Source: Aureimonas endophytica (GTDB lineage Bacteria; Pseudomonadota; Alphaproteobacteria; Rhizobiales; Rhizobiaceae). From it: a stretch of DNA of 64,000 nt. The DNA lies in assembly GCF_014642635.1 (NCBI RefSeq), contig NZ_BMIQ01000001.1:806001-870000 (forward strand), given 5' to 3'. The notes below the pieces were generated by a model, which was given only the letters and a program-made list of their open reading frames with translations, had not been told where the DNA came from and ran no database searches. The stretch's first letter is position 1. Every line of letters begins with the position of its first letter. The position numbers were made by a program, and so were the translations under genes. Below, piece by piece: positions 28,079-35,814 of the stretch.

Positions 28079-28320
28079 CAGTCCTCCTCGTCGTTCAAGG
28101 AATCGTAGAAGGCTTTGTCGGGGACAAAGCCGGTATTCGGCAGGGCGTCGAGGCGATCGAAGAGCGGTTGCAGGCGCTCGCGCAGCGGCACCTTGCCCTT
28201 CTCGCGCGCCAGTTCGTTCTCGACCGCCTCGCGCACCGCCTCGGTCAGCCCGACGCCTTTGCGCGACGCGAGTTCGCGCACCAATGCGTCCGTCCGCTCG
28301 TCCCGGATATGAAGCGCCAT
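28078..28320 (-). CDS. vapB: VapB-type antitoxin (PSK family)
   Basis: Antitoxin of 80 residues that neutralises VapC and represses the operon. The N-terminal part MALHIRDERTDALVREL and the helix GLTEAVREAVENEL match the PSK/Rv0623-type antitoxin family; the acidic C-terminal tail would wrap the toxin. Two adjacent ATGs exist; the second (28320) has the right spacing to GGAGG. A perfect inverted repeat ending 11 bases upstream is the probable operator. Confidence 0.9.
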   Translation of the reverse strand: MALHIRDERTDALVRELASRKGVGLTEAVREAVENELAREKGKVPLRERLQPLFDRLDALPNTGFVPDKAFYDSLNDEED

Positions 28321-28330
28321 CATCGCCTCC

Positions 28331-28359
28331 GTGTAGATGCGCGTCCATAGCATCTACAC
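28331..28359. promoter_or_regulatory. VapBC operator inverted repeat
   Basis: GTGTAGATGC (28331-28340) and GCATCTACAC (28350-28359) are perfect 10-base arms around a 9-base spacer, just upstream of vapB. This is the size and place expected for autorepression by a VapBC complex. Confidence 0.8.
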
Positions 28360-28384
28360 GATAGGAACACAATGAGAACGAAGG

Positions 28385-28984
28385 TCAGCGCAGCATCGGC
28401 CAGAGCGTCGCGACGAGAAGCAGGCCCATCACGATGTTGAAGATCCGCAGCCGCTTCGGATCGGCAAGGAAACCGCGCAGCGCGACGCCGAAGCCGGTCC
28501 AGATCGCCGCGCTCGGGATGCCGACGACAAGGAAGGCGGCCGTGACGATGGCGACCGAGAGAACCGGCATGTCGTCGCTGACATAGGCGCCCATGGCGAC
28601 GAGCGCCATCGCCCAGGCCTTCGGATTGACGACCTGGAACAAGGCCGCCTGCGCAAGGCTGATTGGCTTCGCCTCCCCCGTCTCGTCGCGGGCGGCGGCC
28701 GCCTTGGCGAAGGCGATCTTCCAGGCGAGCCAGAGGAGATAGAGGGCGCTCGCCGCCTTCATGACGAGCGACAGCGCCGGCACCGCATGGATCAACGCGC
28801 CGAGCCCGGCCCCGACCGCCAGCAGAAGCAGTCCGAAGCCGATCTCGATGCCGAGAATATGCGGGATGGTGCGGCGGAAGCCGAAATTCACCCCGGAGGT
28901 CATCAGCATCATATTGTTCGGCCCCGGCGTCACCGAAGACACGAGAGCGAAGGTGGCGAGCGCCACCAGGACGTCGAACGGCAT
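28385..28984 (-). CDS. LysE/RhtB-family amino acid exporter
   Basis: Inner-membrane exporter of 199 residues with about six hydrophobic segments. It shows the family start TFALVSSVTPGPNNMML and the internal QAALFQVVNPKAWAMAL. Such proteins export homoserine, threonine, lysine or similar amino acids. It lies 25 bases after ilvH on the same strand and may be the last gene of that transcript, which would link export to branched-chain amino acid synthesis; this is inference. Confidence 0.88.
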   Translation of the reverse strand: MPFDVLVALATFALVSSVTPGPNNMMLMTSGVNFGFRRTIPHILGIEIGFGLLLLAVGAGLGALIHAVPALSLVMKAASALYLLWLAWKIAFAKAAAARDETGEAKPISLAQAALFQVVNPKAWAMALVAMGAYVSDDMPVLSVAIVTAAFLVVGIPSAAIWTGFGVALRGFLADPKRLRIFNIVMGLLLVATLWPMLR

Positions 28985-29009
28985 CGGACGGGCCTCGGAG
29001 GATAAGCGG

Positions 29010-29582
29010 TCAGGTCGCCTCGGCGCCGCGCGTCAGAGCGGCGACGCCGGTGCGGCAGACTTCGACCAAGCCGATCGGCTTCATCAGCGAGATGAACTTG
29101 TCGATCTTGGAGCTCCGGCCGGTGATCTCGAAGACGAAATGCGTCGTGGAGGAATCGACCACCTTGGCGCGGAAGACATCGGCGAGGCGCAGCGCCTCGA
29201 CCCGCTTGTCGCCGGAGCCCGCGACCTTGACGATCGCGAGCTCGCGCTCGATCGGGCCGGTCTCGCCGTCATCCCCCGCCACGCGGGTGAGATCGACCAC
29301 GCGATGCACCGGCACGATGCGGTCGAGCTGGCTCTTGATCTGCTCGATGATGTGGCGCGTGCCGCGCGTGACGATGGTGATGCGCGAGAGATGCTTCTCG
29401 TGCTCGGTTTCCGAGACGGTAAGGCTCTCGATATTGTAGCCGCGCCCGGAGAACAGGCCGATGACACGGGCGAGCACGCCCGGTTCGTTGTCGACCAGAA
29501 GCGCCAGAGTGCGCGCCTCGGCGCTCTCCTTCTCGGCTTCGATGAAATAGGCGGAGGCGGGCGGCTGGATCGTGCGGCTCAT
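29010..29582 (-). CDS. ilvH: Acetolactate synthase small (regulatory) subunit
   Basis: Regulatory subunit of acetohydroxyacid synthase, 190 residues. The N-terminal ACT domain that binds valine is seen in LALLVDNEPGVLARVIGLFSGRGYNIES, and the C-terminal domain in FEITGRSSKIDKFI. The ATG at 29582 gives the normal start; the open frame upstream is not conserved-looking. In most relatives ilvH follows ilvI directly; here a toxin-antitoxin pair sits between them, 31 bases upstream. Expression may depend on read-through from the ilvI promoter or on a start inside the toxin gene. Confidence 0.93.
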   Translation of the reverse strand: MSRTIQPPASAYFIEAEKESAEARTLALLVDNEPGVLARVIGLFSGRGYNIESLTVSETEHEKHLSRITIVTRGTRHIIEQIKSQLDRIVPVHRVVDLTRVAGDDGETGPIERELAIVKVAGSGDKRVEALRLADVFRAKVVDSSTTHFVFEITGRSSKIDKFISLMKPIGLVEVCRTGVAALTRGAEAT

Positions 29583-29613
29583 AAGGCTCGGACTCGTTCG
29601 CGGATGAAATTCA

Positions 29614-30015
29614 TTAGAGAAGCTTGGGAACAACCGGCAACTCCGCCGCCGATCGCTGAGCACGTTTCACGAGCGCCGCATCGAAGCTCAGGAACTCGTC
29701 GCACTCGCGGGCGCCCGCCAGATGGATGGCATCGGCGAAATCGAGCCCTGCCCTGAACAGGGCCAGGGCATCGATCACGAGGTCTTCCTGCTCCAGCTCG
29801 ACATTCGGCAAGGACAGCAGCGCCTCCAGGCTCGCGGCCAGCCTTTCGGGCGAGAAGCCGAACGCGCTTCGCAAGACCCATCCGGTCTCGAGCAGCACGG
29901 TCGTCAGGACCAGGACGGGACCGGACTCGAAGAGGCGGCGGACCTTTTCGAATTGCGCCGGATCGTCCCGGGCAATCAACCGGACGAGAATGTTCGTATC
30001 AATCGCCCTTGGCAT
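29614..30015 (-). CDS. vapC: PIN-domain toxin (VapC-like) between ilvI and ilvH
   Basis: Putative ribonuclease toxin of 133 residues. Acidic PIN residues are seen: D6 in MPRAIDTNILVR, E43 in VLLETGWVLR, D in DFADAIHLA and D in FLSFDAALVKRA. Its start lies inside the antitoxin gene, overlapping it by 17 bases. It is unlike the other VapC in this window. It stands between ilvI and ilvH, an unusual place. Confidence 0.9.
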   Translation of the reverse strand: MPRAIDTNILVRLIARDDPAQFEKVRRLFESGPVLVLTTVLLETGWVLRSAFGFSPERLAASLEALLSLPNVELEQEDLVIDALALFRAGLDFADAIHLAGARECDEFLSFDAALVKRAQRSAAELPVVPKLL

Positions 30016-30286
30016 GCCACCGCCGCTTCGCCTCGTCGAGGATCGCCGCCTGAATCATGTCGTCGGTCACGGCCGGTCCTTCGTATCGCGGGACGCGGGC
30101 CACGAATTCGTCGATCGTGATCGGCGGATATCGTTCCCGGCGGCGTGACGCCTTCGGCCGAAGCAGGACTTCTCCCCGATGAGCGACGATCTCGAGCTCG
30201 GTCCCGGCTGCCCAGCCGTTCGCCTCGCGTACGGACCGCGGGATGAGGACCGAACCGACTTCCGAGATCTTCGCCGTCATCGTCAT
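29999..30286 (-). CDS. vapB: AbrB-type antitoxin between ilvI and ilvH
   Basis: Antitoxin of 95 residues with a SpoVT/AbrB swapped-hairpin DNA-binding domain: TAKISEVGSVLIPRSVRE followed by AGTELEIVAHRGEVLLRP. The C-terminal half (ITIDEFVARVPRYEGPAV onward) would bind the toxin. The ATG at 30286 has GGAG 9 bases upstream; an ATG two codons later is also possible. An imperfect inverted repeat between it and the ilvI stop may be its operator. Confidence 0.87.
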   Translation of the reverse strand: MTMTAKISEVGSVLIPRSVREANGWAAGTELEIVAHRGEVLLRPKASRRRERYPPITIDEFVARVPRYEGPAVTDDMIQAAILDEAKRRWHAKGD

Positions 30287-30302
30287 GGGCTTCAGCTCCG
30301 GC

Positions 30303-30338
30303 CGAAACGAGCGCCGGCCGAGACCGGCGCCCGTTTCG
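30303..30338. repeat. Inverted repeat between ilvI and the AbrB antitoxin
   Basis: CGAAACG-A-GCGCCGG (30303-30317) and CCGGCGC-C-CGTTTCG (30324-30338) are 15-base arms with one mismatch around a 6-base loop. The position, just after the ilvI stop and 17 bases before the antitoxin start, fits either a terminator without T-run or a toxin-antitoxin operator. Confidence 0.6.
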
Positions 30339-30342
30339 CCTC

Positions 30343-32121
30343 TTACACCAATTCGCGCCCCTTGGCGTCGATCGCGTTGGCGACTGCCTCGTCCGTCGCC
30401 TCGTCCGGCAGCATCATCTCGTTATGCGCCTTGCCCGAGGGAATCATCGGGAAGCAGTTGGCAAGATTGGCGACGCAGCAGTCGAAAATCACCGGCCGGT
30501 CGACCGTGATCATCTCCTCGATGGCCGCGTCGAGATCGCCCGGCTTCTCGCAGCGCAGGCCGACGCCGCCGAAGGCCTCCGCCAGCTTCACGAAATCGGG
30601 AAGCGCCTCCGAATAGGAATGCGACAGGCGGTTGCCGTGCAGCAGCTGCTGCCACTGGCGGACCATGCCCATATACTGGTTGTTCAGGATGAAGATCTTG
30701 ATCGGCGCCCCATACTGCACGGCCGCCGACATCTCCTGCATGGTCATCTGCACCGAGGCGTCGCCGGCGATGTCGATGACCAGCGCGTCGGGATGGGCGA
30801 TCTGCACGCCGAGCGCCGCCGGCAGGCCGTAGCCCATGGTGCCGAGGCCGCCGGAGGTCATCCACCGGTTCGGCTCCTCGAAGCCGTAGAACTGCGCCGC
30901 CCACATCTGGTGCTGGCCGACCTCGGTCGTGATGAAGGTCTTGCGATGCTTGGTCAGTTCGTAGAGCCGCTGAATGGCATATTGCGGCATGATGGTGCCG
31001 CCGTCCTGGCGATAGGCGAGACAGTTGCGCGCCCGCCAGGCGTCGATCCGCTTCCACCAGCCGGCCAGCGCCTCGGCATCGACCGCCCTCTTCTCCTCCT
31101 TCCAGATGCGCAGCATGTCGGCGAGGACATGGCCGACATCGCCGATGATCGGCAGCTCGACATGCACCGTCTTGTTGATCGAGGACGGGTCGATATCGAT
31201 ATGGATCTTCTTGGAATTCGGCGAGAAGGCGTCGAGCCGGCCGGTGATGCGGTCGTCGAAGCGCGCGCCGATGCAGAGCATGACGTCGCAATCATGCATC
31301 GCCAGATTGGCCTGATAGGTGCCGTGCATGCCCAGCATGCCGAGCCAGGCCTTGCCGGAGGCCGGATAGGCGCCGAGGCCCATCAGGGTGGAGGTGACGG
31401 GAAAGCCGGTCACCTCCGCCAGTTCGCGCAGCAGGCGGCTCGCCTCCGGTCCGGAATTGATGACGCCGCCGCCCGAATAGATGATCGGCTTCTTCGCGCC
31501 GGCCAGCATGGCGACGGCGGCGCGAATGCGCTCGATCTCGCCGTCGAGCCTCGGCCGATAGCTCTCGTGGACGACGCGCGAGGGCGGCGGCGTATAGGTG
31601 CCGGTGGCGAACTGGACGTCCTTCGGCACGTCGACGACGACCGGGCCGGGCCGGCCGGAGGTCGCGACATAGAAGGCCTCGTGCAGGATGCGCGCCAGAT
31701 CCTCGACATCCTTCACCAGCCAGTTGTGCTTGGTGCAGGGCCGCGTGATGCCGACCGTGTCGCATTCCTGGAAGGCGTCGGAGCCGATCAGCGTCGTCGG
31801 GACCTGGCCGGAAATGCAGACGAGCGGAATCGAGTCCATCAGCGCGTCCTGGAGCGGCGTCACGGCATTGGTGGCGCCCGGGCCAGAGGTGACGAGCATG
31901 ACGCCCGGCTTGCCGGTGGAGCGGGCATAGCCCTCCGCCGCATGGCCGGCGCCCTGCTCGTGCCGGACGAGAATGTGCTTCACCTCGTCCTGCTGGAAGA
32001 GCACGTCGTAGATCGGCAGGACGGCGCCGCCCGGATAGCCGAACAGATGTTCGACGCCATGGTCCTTCATCGCCTGGACGACCATCTGGGCGCCCGTCAT
32101 CCTGCGTTCTCCGGCAGTCAT
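30343..32121 (-). CDS. ilvI: Acetolactate synthase large (catalytic) subunit
   Basis: Thiamine-diphosphate enzyme forming acetolactate and acetohydroxybutyrate, 592 residues. The catalytic glutamate lies in LVRHEQGAGHAAEGYA, and the cofactor-binding motif is GDASVQMTMQEMSAAV through LNNQYMGMV. The ATG at 32121 fits the family (MTAGERRMTGAQMV); one at 32100 is less likely because it would drop the usual short leader. An attenuator with a leader peptide precedes it. The small subunit ilvH lies 760 bases downstream, after a toxin-antitoxin pair. Confidence 0.95.
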   Translation of the reverse strand: MTAGERRMTGAQMVVQAMKDHGVEHLFGYPGGAVLPIYDVLFQQDEVKHILVRHEQGAGHAAEGYARSTGKPGVMLVTSGPGATNAVTPLQDALMDSIPLVCISGQVPTTLIGSDAFQECDTVGITRPCTKHNWLVKDVEDLARILHEAFYVATSGRPGPVVVDVPKDVQFATGTYTPPPSRVVHESYRPRLDGEIERIRAAVAMLAGAKKPIIYSGGGVINSGPEASRLLRELAEVTGFPVTSTLMGLGAYPASGKAWLGMLGMHGTYQANLAMHDCDVMLCIGARFDDRITGRLDAFSPNSKKIHIDIDPSSINKTVHVELPIIGDVGHVLADMLRIWKEEKRAVDAEALAGWWKRIDAWRARNCLAYRQDGGTIMPQYAIQRLYELTKHRKTFITTEVGQHQMWAAQFYGFEEPNRWMTSGGLGTMGYGLPAALGVQIAHPDALVIDIAGDASVQMTMQEMSAAVQYGAPIKIFILNNQYMGMVRQWQQLLHGNRLSHSYSEALPDFVKLAEAFGGVGLRCEKPGDLDAAIEEMITVDRPVIFDCCVANLANCFPMIPSGKAHNEMMLPDEATDEAVANAIDAKGRELV

Positions 32122-32208
32122 GTGCTTGATCCGTTTCCTGTCTCGCCGCACTCGCCGTCTGCGCGGCCTGATGTTGCGGAATGAGGGTTGAAGCTGAATT
32201 CGGGCAAT

Positions 32209-32231
32209 AAAAAAGGCCCGCGAGGGGCCTT
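32209..32231 (-). terminator. Attenuator terminator of the ilvI operon
   Basis: Read on the minus strand, AAGGCCC (32231-32225), loop CTCGC and GGGCCTT (32219-32213) form a perfect stem that runs into six T residues (32214-32209). It lies about 36 bases after the leader-peptide stop and 88 bases before the ilvI start, the classic place for an attenuator. Confidence 0.9.
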
Positions 32232-32236
32232 GGATC

Positions 32237-32291
32237 GAGCGCACACGTGGCATCAGCCGGACGGTCCCTAGACCGTCTCGCGTGTGCGCTC
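32237..32291 (-). promoter_or_regulatory. Leader RNA stem of the ilvI attenuator
   Basis: GAGCGCACACG (32237-32247) pairs perfectly with CGTGTGCGCTC (32281-32291), enclosing a second stem GACGGTC (32260-32266) / GACCGTC (32271-32277). On the RNA the long stem starts two codons after Leu-Ile-Leu-Val of the leader peptide and ends just before the terminator, so a stalled ribosome would open it. It is the likely pause or alternative structure. Confidence 0.7.
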
Positions 32292-32318
32292 CCGTACGAG
32301 AATAAGCTTCTTCGTCAT
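32268..32318 (-). CDS. Leader peptide of the ilvI operon
   Basis: A 16-residue peptide, MTKKLILVRERTRETV, ending in TAG. Leu-Ile-Leu-Val at residues 5-8 are exactly the amino acids made by the pathway, so low supply of charged branched-chain tRNA would stall the ribosome here. It is followed by a long stem and a rho-independent terminator in front of ilvI. No strong ribosome site is seen before the ATG. Confidence 0.82.
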   Translation of the reverse strand: MTKKLILVRERTRETV

Positions 32319-32373
32319 GGCGGAGACGCTAGCGAAGTCGCGGCGCCCCGTCAACACCTCGTCAAGCAAGGCC

Positions 32374-33186
32374 TCACCCGCGATCGAGATCGATGCGCCG
32401 ATAGCGCGCCTCGACGAAGGCATAGACGCCGAAGGCGACGAGGCCGAGGCCCGTCGCGGCGAGCGCCAACCAGCCGAAGCGCCAATTGGCCATCTCGTCC
32501 AGCGCCGCCTCCAGCCCGGGCGTCTCGCCGGACCGGTAGGAGGCCGCGCCGGTGAAGATCAGCCAGGCGAGGATCAGGAAGGTGACGCCGCGCGCCACGA
32601 GGCCGAACTGGCAGATCGGCTTCAGGAAGCGCGAGCGATCGGGCGGCAGGCGCAGATATTTCATGAAGCCGGCCTTCGCGCCCTTCACGATATGGGCGAT
32701 GCCGACCCCGGCGAGAATCGCCGCGACGAGGAAGGTCAGCGCGCGGCCGAAGCCGGCCTCGTAGGCATAGGCGATCGCCGTCCGCTTCGCGTCTCCGCCC
32801 GAGGAGGCCTGCGCGCCGATCGCCAGATGCCCGGCGAACAGCGCGAGCGCGCCATAGGAGATCGCGCTGCCGACGAGACCGGCGCGGACCACCAGCCCCT
32901 TGGCGCCCGATCCGTGCCCGTCCGGGTCCTTCCAGGCCTGGAGGACGCGCCAGAGCGCGAAGGCGACGAGCGCCAGGACGAGAATGCCGAGCAGGATCGC
33001 GCCGCCCGCCGTGCCGAAGACGAAGGAGACGGCATCCTTCGAACTCATGGTCTGGCCCGTCGAATAGGCGGCCTTGGCGGCGAAATAGCCGATGATGAGG
33101 AAGACCGCGCCCCGCGCGACATAGCCGGCGCGGGCGGCGGCGGCGATCCGCTCCTCGTGGCGTTGAACGAACTCGCTCGTGGACAT
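32374..33186 (-). CDS. DUF1206 membrane protein
   Basis: Integral membrane protein of 270 residues with six hydrophobic segments in three repeated pairs, each repeat opening with an aromatic/arginine-glycine motif (AGYVARGAVFL, AGLVGSAISYG, FGLVARGVTFL). This is the DUF1206 fold, whose function is unknown. The ATG at 33186 begins MSTSEFVQRHEERI; the frame upstream overlaps miaA and is ignored. It lies between the ilv leader and miaA, transcribed in the same direction as both. Confidence 0.87.
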   Translation of the reverse strand: MSTSEFVQRHEERIAAAARAGYVARGAVFLIIGYFAAKAAYSTGQTMSSKDAVSFVFGTAGGAILLGILVLALVAFALWRVLQAWKDPDGHGSGAKGLVVRAGLVGSAISYGALALFAGHLAIGAQASSGGDAKRTAIAYAYEAGFGRALTFLVAAILAGVGIAHIVKGAKAGFMKYLRLPPDRSRFLKPICQFGLVARGVTFLILAWLIFTGAASYRSGETPGLEAALDEMANWRFGWLALAATGLGLVAFGVYAFVEARYRRIDLDRG

Positions 33187-33247
33187 GCCTGTTCTCCCCC
33201 GGTGCCGCAAAACCGGAGAAGGCGGGGCCGAGTTCCCACGGAACGGC

Positions 33248-34165
33248 TCAGTCCGGCATGCTGGAAAGTTCGGGCATTTCCCGCGCTTGCCAGGACGCGT
33301 CCAGCTGATGCCGGAACCAAGTGTCCTGCCGCTTCGCATATTGCCGGCTGCGGGTGATCGCCCGCTCGACCGCCTCGGGCAGCGACAGGCCGCCGGCGAG
33401 ATGGTCCAGCAGCTCCGGCAGGCCGATCGCCTTGCCGGCCGTCGCTCCGGCCACCAACTCGCCACGCCGGAAGCGCGCCGCCTCCTCGAGTGCGCCGGCC
33501 GCCATCATCTCATGGAAGCGGCGGGCGATCCGCTCGCGCAGAAGGGCGCGCGGCGGCCGCAGGACGATCTTGATCGCCGCCGCCGTGTCGATCAGCGGGC
33601 GCCCTGCCCCTTGCTGCATCTCGCCGATCGGCCGGCCCGTGGCGGTGACGAGTTCGAGCGCGCGGACGATGCGCTGCGGATCGCTCGGCCGGATGCGGGC
33701 GGCGGCGGCGGGGTCGAGGCGCCGCAGTTCCTCGTGGAGCGCCGCCGGCCCCTCGGCGAGCGCTCTGGCGCGATAGGTCTCGCGAATCGCGGCCGGAACG
33801 GCCGGCATCGCGTCGATGCCGCCGAGCAGCGCGCGAAAATAAAGGCCGGTGCCGCCGACGACGATCGGCACCCGGCCCGCCTCGCGCAAGTCGGCGAGCA
33901 GCGGCTCGACATCCCGCATCCAGGCCCCGACGCTGTAATCCGTCGCCGGATCGACATGGCCGTAGAGACGGTGGGGAACGGCGGCGAGATCGGCATCGGA
34001 GGGCTGGGCCGACAGGATCTCGATGCCGCGATAGACCTGCATCGAATCGGCATTGACCACGGTGCCGCCGAGCCGGCGCGCATAGGCGAGCGCCAGCGCC
34101 GACTTGCCGCTGGCGGTCGGCCCCGCTATCAGCACCGCCGAGTTCTGCCTGTCCTTCCGGGTCAT
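33248..34165 (-). CDS. miaA: tRNA dimethylallyltransferase
   Basis: Adds an isopentenyl group to A37 of tRNAs that read codons starting with U. The protein has 305 residues. P-loop GPTASGKS is at 15-22, the catalytic-core segment NADSMQVYRG follows at 38-47, then VGGTGLYFRALL and the C-terminal RSRQYAKRQDTWFR. The gene is divergent from serB with only 8 bases between the two start codons, so each promoter must lie inside or overlap the other coding sequence. Confidence 0.95.
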   Translation of the reverse strand: MTRKDRQNSAVLIAGPTASGKSALALAYARRLGGTVVNADSMQVYRGIEILSAQPSDADLAAVPHRLYGHVDPATDYSVGAWMRDVEPLLADLREAGRVPIVVGGTGLYFRALLGGIDAMPAVPAAIRETYRARALAEGPAALHEELRRLDPAAAARIRPSDPQRIVRALELVTATGRPIGEMQQGAGRPLIDTAAAIKIVLRPPRALLRERIARRFHEMMAAGALEEAARFRRGELVAGATAGKAIGLPELLDHLAGGLSLPEAVERAITRSRQYAKRQDTWFRHQLDASWQAREMPELSSMPD

Positions 34166-34173
34166 ATTCTTCC

Positions 34174-35055
34174 ATGCATGTGGCGACGTTGATTTCCGCC
34201 CGCGCCGCCCGGCGCCTGTCCCCGGATCTGGCGCGGGAGGCCGCCCGGCGTCTCGGCGCCGCCGAACCGGACTGGCTGGAAGCCGAGGTCGCCTGCGATC
34301 TCGCCCTTCCGGCGACGCCGGCGGCCGGGACCGTCGCGGAGCTCCAAGCCTTCCTCGCGGCAGCCGCGATCGACTGCGTCGTGCAGGAGGCCGCGACGCG
34401 GCGCAAGCGCATTCTCATCGCCGACATGGATTCCACCATGATCGGCCAGGAATGTATCGACGAGCTCGCGGACATCATCGGCATCAAGACCGCCGTCGCC
34501 GCGATCACCGCGCGGGCGATGAATGGCGAGATCGCCTTCGAGCCGGCGCTGCGCGAGCGCGTCGCTCTTCTCAAGGATCTGCCCGAGGCGACGATCGGCC
34601 GGGTGATCGAGGAGCGGATCACGCTGGCCGAAGGCGGCCGGACGCTCGTCCAGACGATGCGCGCCGAGGGCGCGGTGACGGCGCTGGTCTCCGGCGGCTT
34701 CACCGCCTTCACGAGCGCCGTGGCCGCGATGCTCGGCTTCCACGAGACCCGCGCCAATCTCCTCCTCGTCGAGAACGGGCGGCTGACGGGGCGCGTCGCC
34801 GATCCGATCCTCGGCAAGGAGGCGAAGGTCGCCGCGCTGGAAGAGATCGCCGCAGCCAACGGCCTGACGCCGGGCGACGCGATCGCGGTCGGCGACGGCG
34901 CCAACGATCTCGGCATGATCCAGCGCGCCGGAACGGGCGTCGCGATCCACGCGAAACCCGCCGTCGCAAGTGCCGCGCCCCATCGCATCGACCACGGCGA
35001 CCTCACCGCCCTCCTCTTCCTGCAAGGCTACCGGGCGGTGGAATTTCGGAACTGA
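34174..35055 (+). CDS. serB: Phosphoserine phosphatase
   Basis: Last step of serine synthesis, 293 residues. The HAD nucleophile motif DMDST contains D84 and acid D86; later VSGGF holds the serine motif and GDGANDLGMI the metal-binding acids. The N-terminal 75 residues form a divergent ACT-like region. Serine is also a substrate for the cystathionine beta-synthase in this window. The start codon is 8 bases from the divergent miaA start. Confidence 0.93.
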   Translation: MHVATLISARAARRLSPDLAREAARRLGAAEPDWLEAEVACDLALPATPAAGTVAELQAFLAAAAIDCVVQEAATRRKRILIADMDSTMIGQECIDELADIIGIKTAVAAITARAMNGEIAFEPALRERVALLKDLPEATIGRVIEERITLAEGGRTLVQTMRAEGAVTALVSGGFTAFTSAVAAMLGFHETRANLLLVENGRLTGRVADPILGKEAKVAALEEIAAANGLTPGDAIAVGDGANDLGMIQRAGTGVAIHAKPAVASAAPHRIDHGDLTALLFLQGYRAVEFRN

Positions 35056-35134
35056 AGGATCCGTCGAGCAAGAGGCGACGTCCCCGCCGGCGCGCTCGAC
35101 AACCTTTTCAAAGAATCAGCCCGAGAGGGCGGGA

Positions 35135-35806
35135 TCAGTGGCCCGTCCTCATCCCTTCCCATCCCACGGCCAGAATGTCCGAAGCAGGCGCGCCGACCAG
35201 CGTTCCGGCAGTCGCGGCCGGATGGGCTGTGAGGAAAGTCTCGGTGATCCGCCAGCCGATCGCATAGCCGGCCCAGCGGGGCAGATCGCCGTTGCCGAAG
35301 AACCAGGCGGTATGGTCGTAGGCGGCACCCGAGCTCTCGCGTTCCGCCGCCTCGATCACCGCCCGCGTCAGGTCCGACGACCGCGCCCAGGGCGGCGGCG
35401 GGCGGCCCGTCACCTCGCAGGCGAAGTGATCGGCGAGCCCCTCCGAGACCAACGCCTCGCCGAGGGTTTCGCCATAGCCGACCGAAGCATGGCGCATCGC
35501 GTGATGCAACTCATGCGCCAGGGTCGCCGCGAAGTCACCGGCTTCGACGCTGGCCGCAAAGGCGGCGTTGCCGGGATCGAGAGCGATGGTCGCGAGGCTC
35601 GGCTCGTAGCAGGAGCCGCCGAGGCCGATCTCCGGGATGACGCCCCATGCGGAATGCCGGATCACGACATCGACGGCATGCGCTTGGGCGTTCCGCTCGA
35701 CGAGCGCGTCGATGCGGCGCGACACCGCTTCCGTCTCGTCTTCGATCCGGTGCCGCCAGGGGGCCAGCGATCCGTTGGCTTCGAGAAAATGCAGCCGGAG
35801 ATCCAT
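35135..35806 (-). CDS. DUF2268-type putative zinc metalloprotease
   Basis: Predicted zinc-dependent protease of 223 residues. The metal motif HELHH is at 98-102 and a likely third ligand is E122 in SEGLADHF, the arrangement of gluzincin-like DUF2268 proteins. There is no signal peptide or membrane helix, so it should be cytoplasmic. Its substrate is unknown. It follows the degP-type protease gene with an 8-base gap on the same strand, so the two may be co-expressed. Confidence 0.78.
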   Translation of the reverse strand: MDLRLHFLEANGSLAPWRHRIEDETEAVSRRIDALVERNAQAHAVDVVIRHSAWGVIPEIGLGGSCYEPSLATIALDPGNAAFAASVEAGDFAATLAHELHHAMRHASVGYGETLGEALVSEGLADHFACEVTGRPPPPWARSSDLTRAVIEAAERESSGAAYDHTAWFFGNGDLPRWAGYAIGWRITETFLTAHPAATAGTLVGAPASDILAVGWEGMRTGH

Positions 35807-35814
35807 CGCCGACC

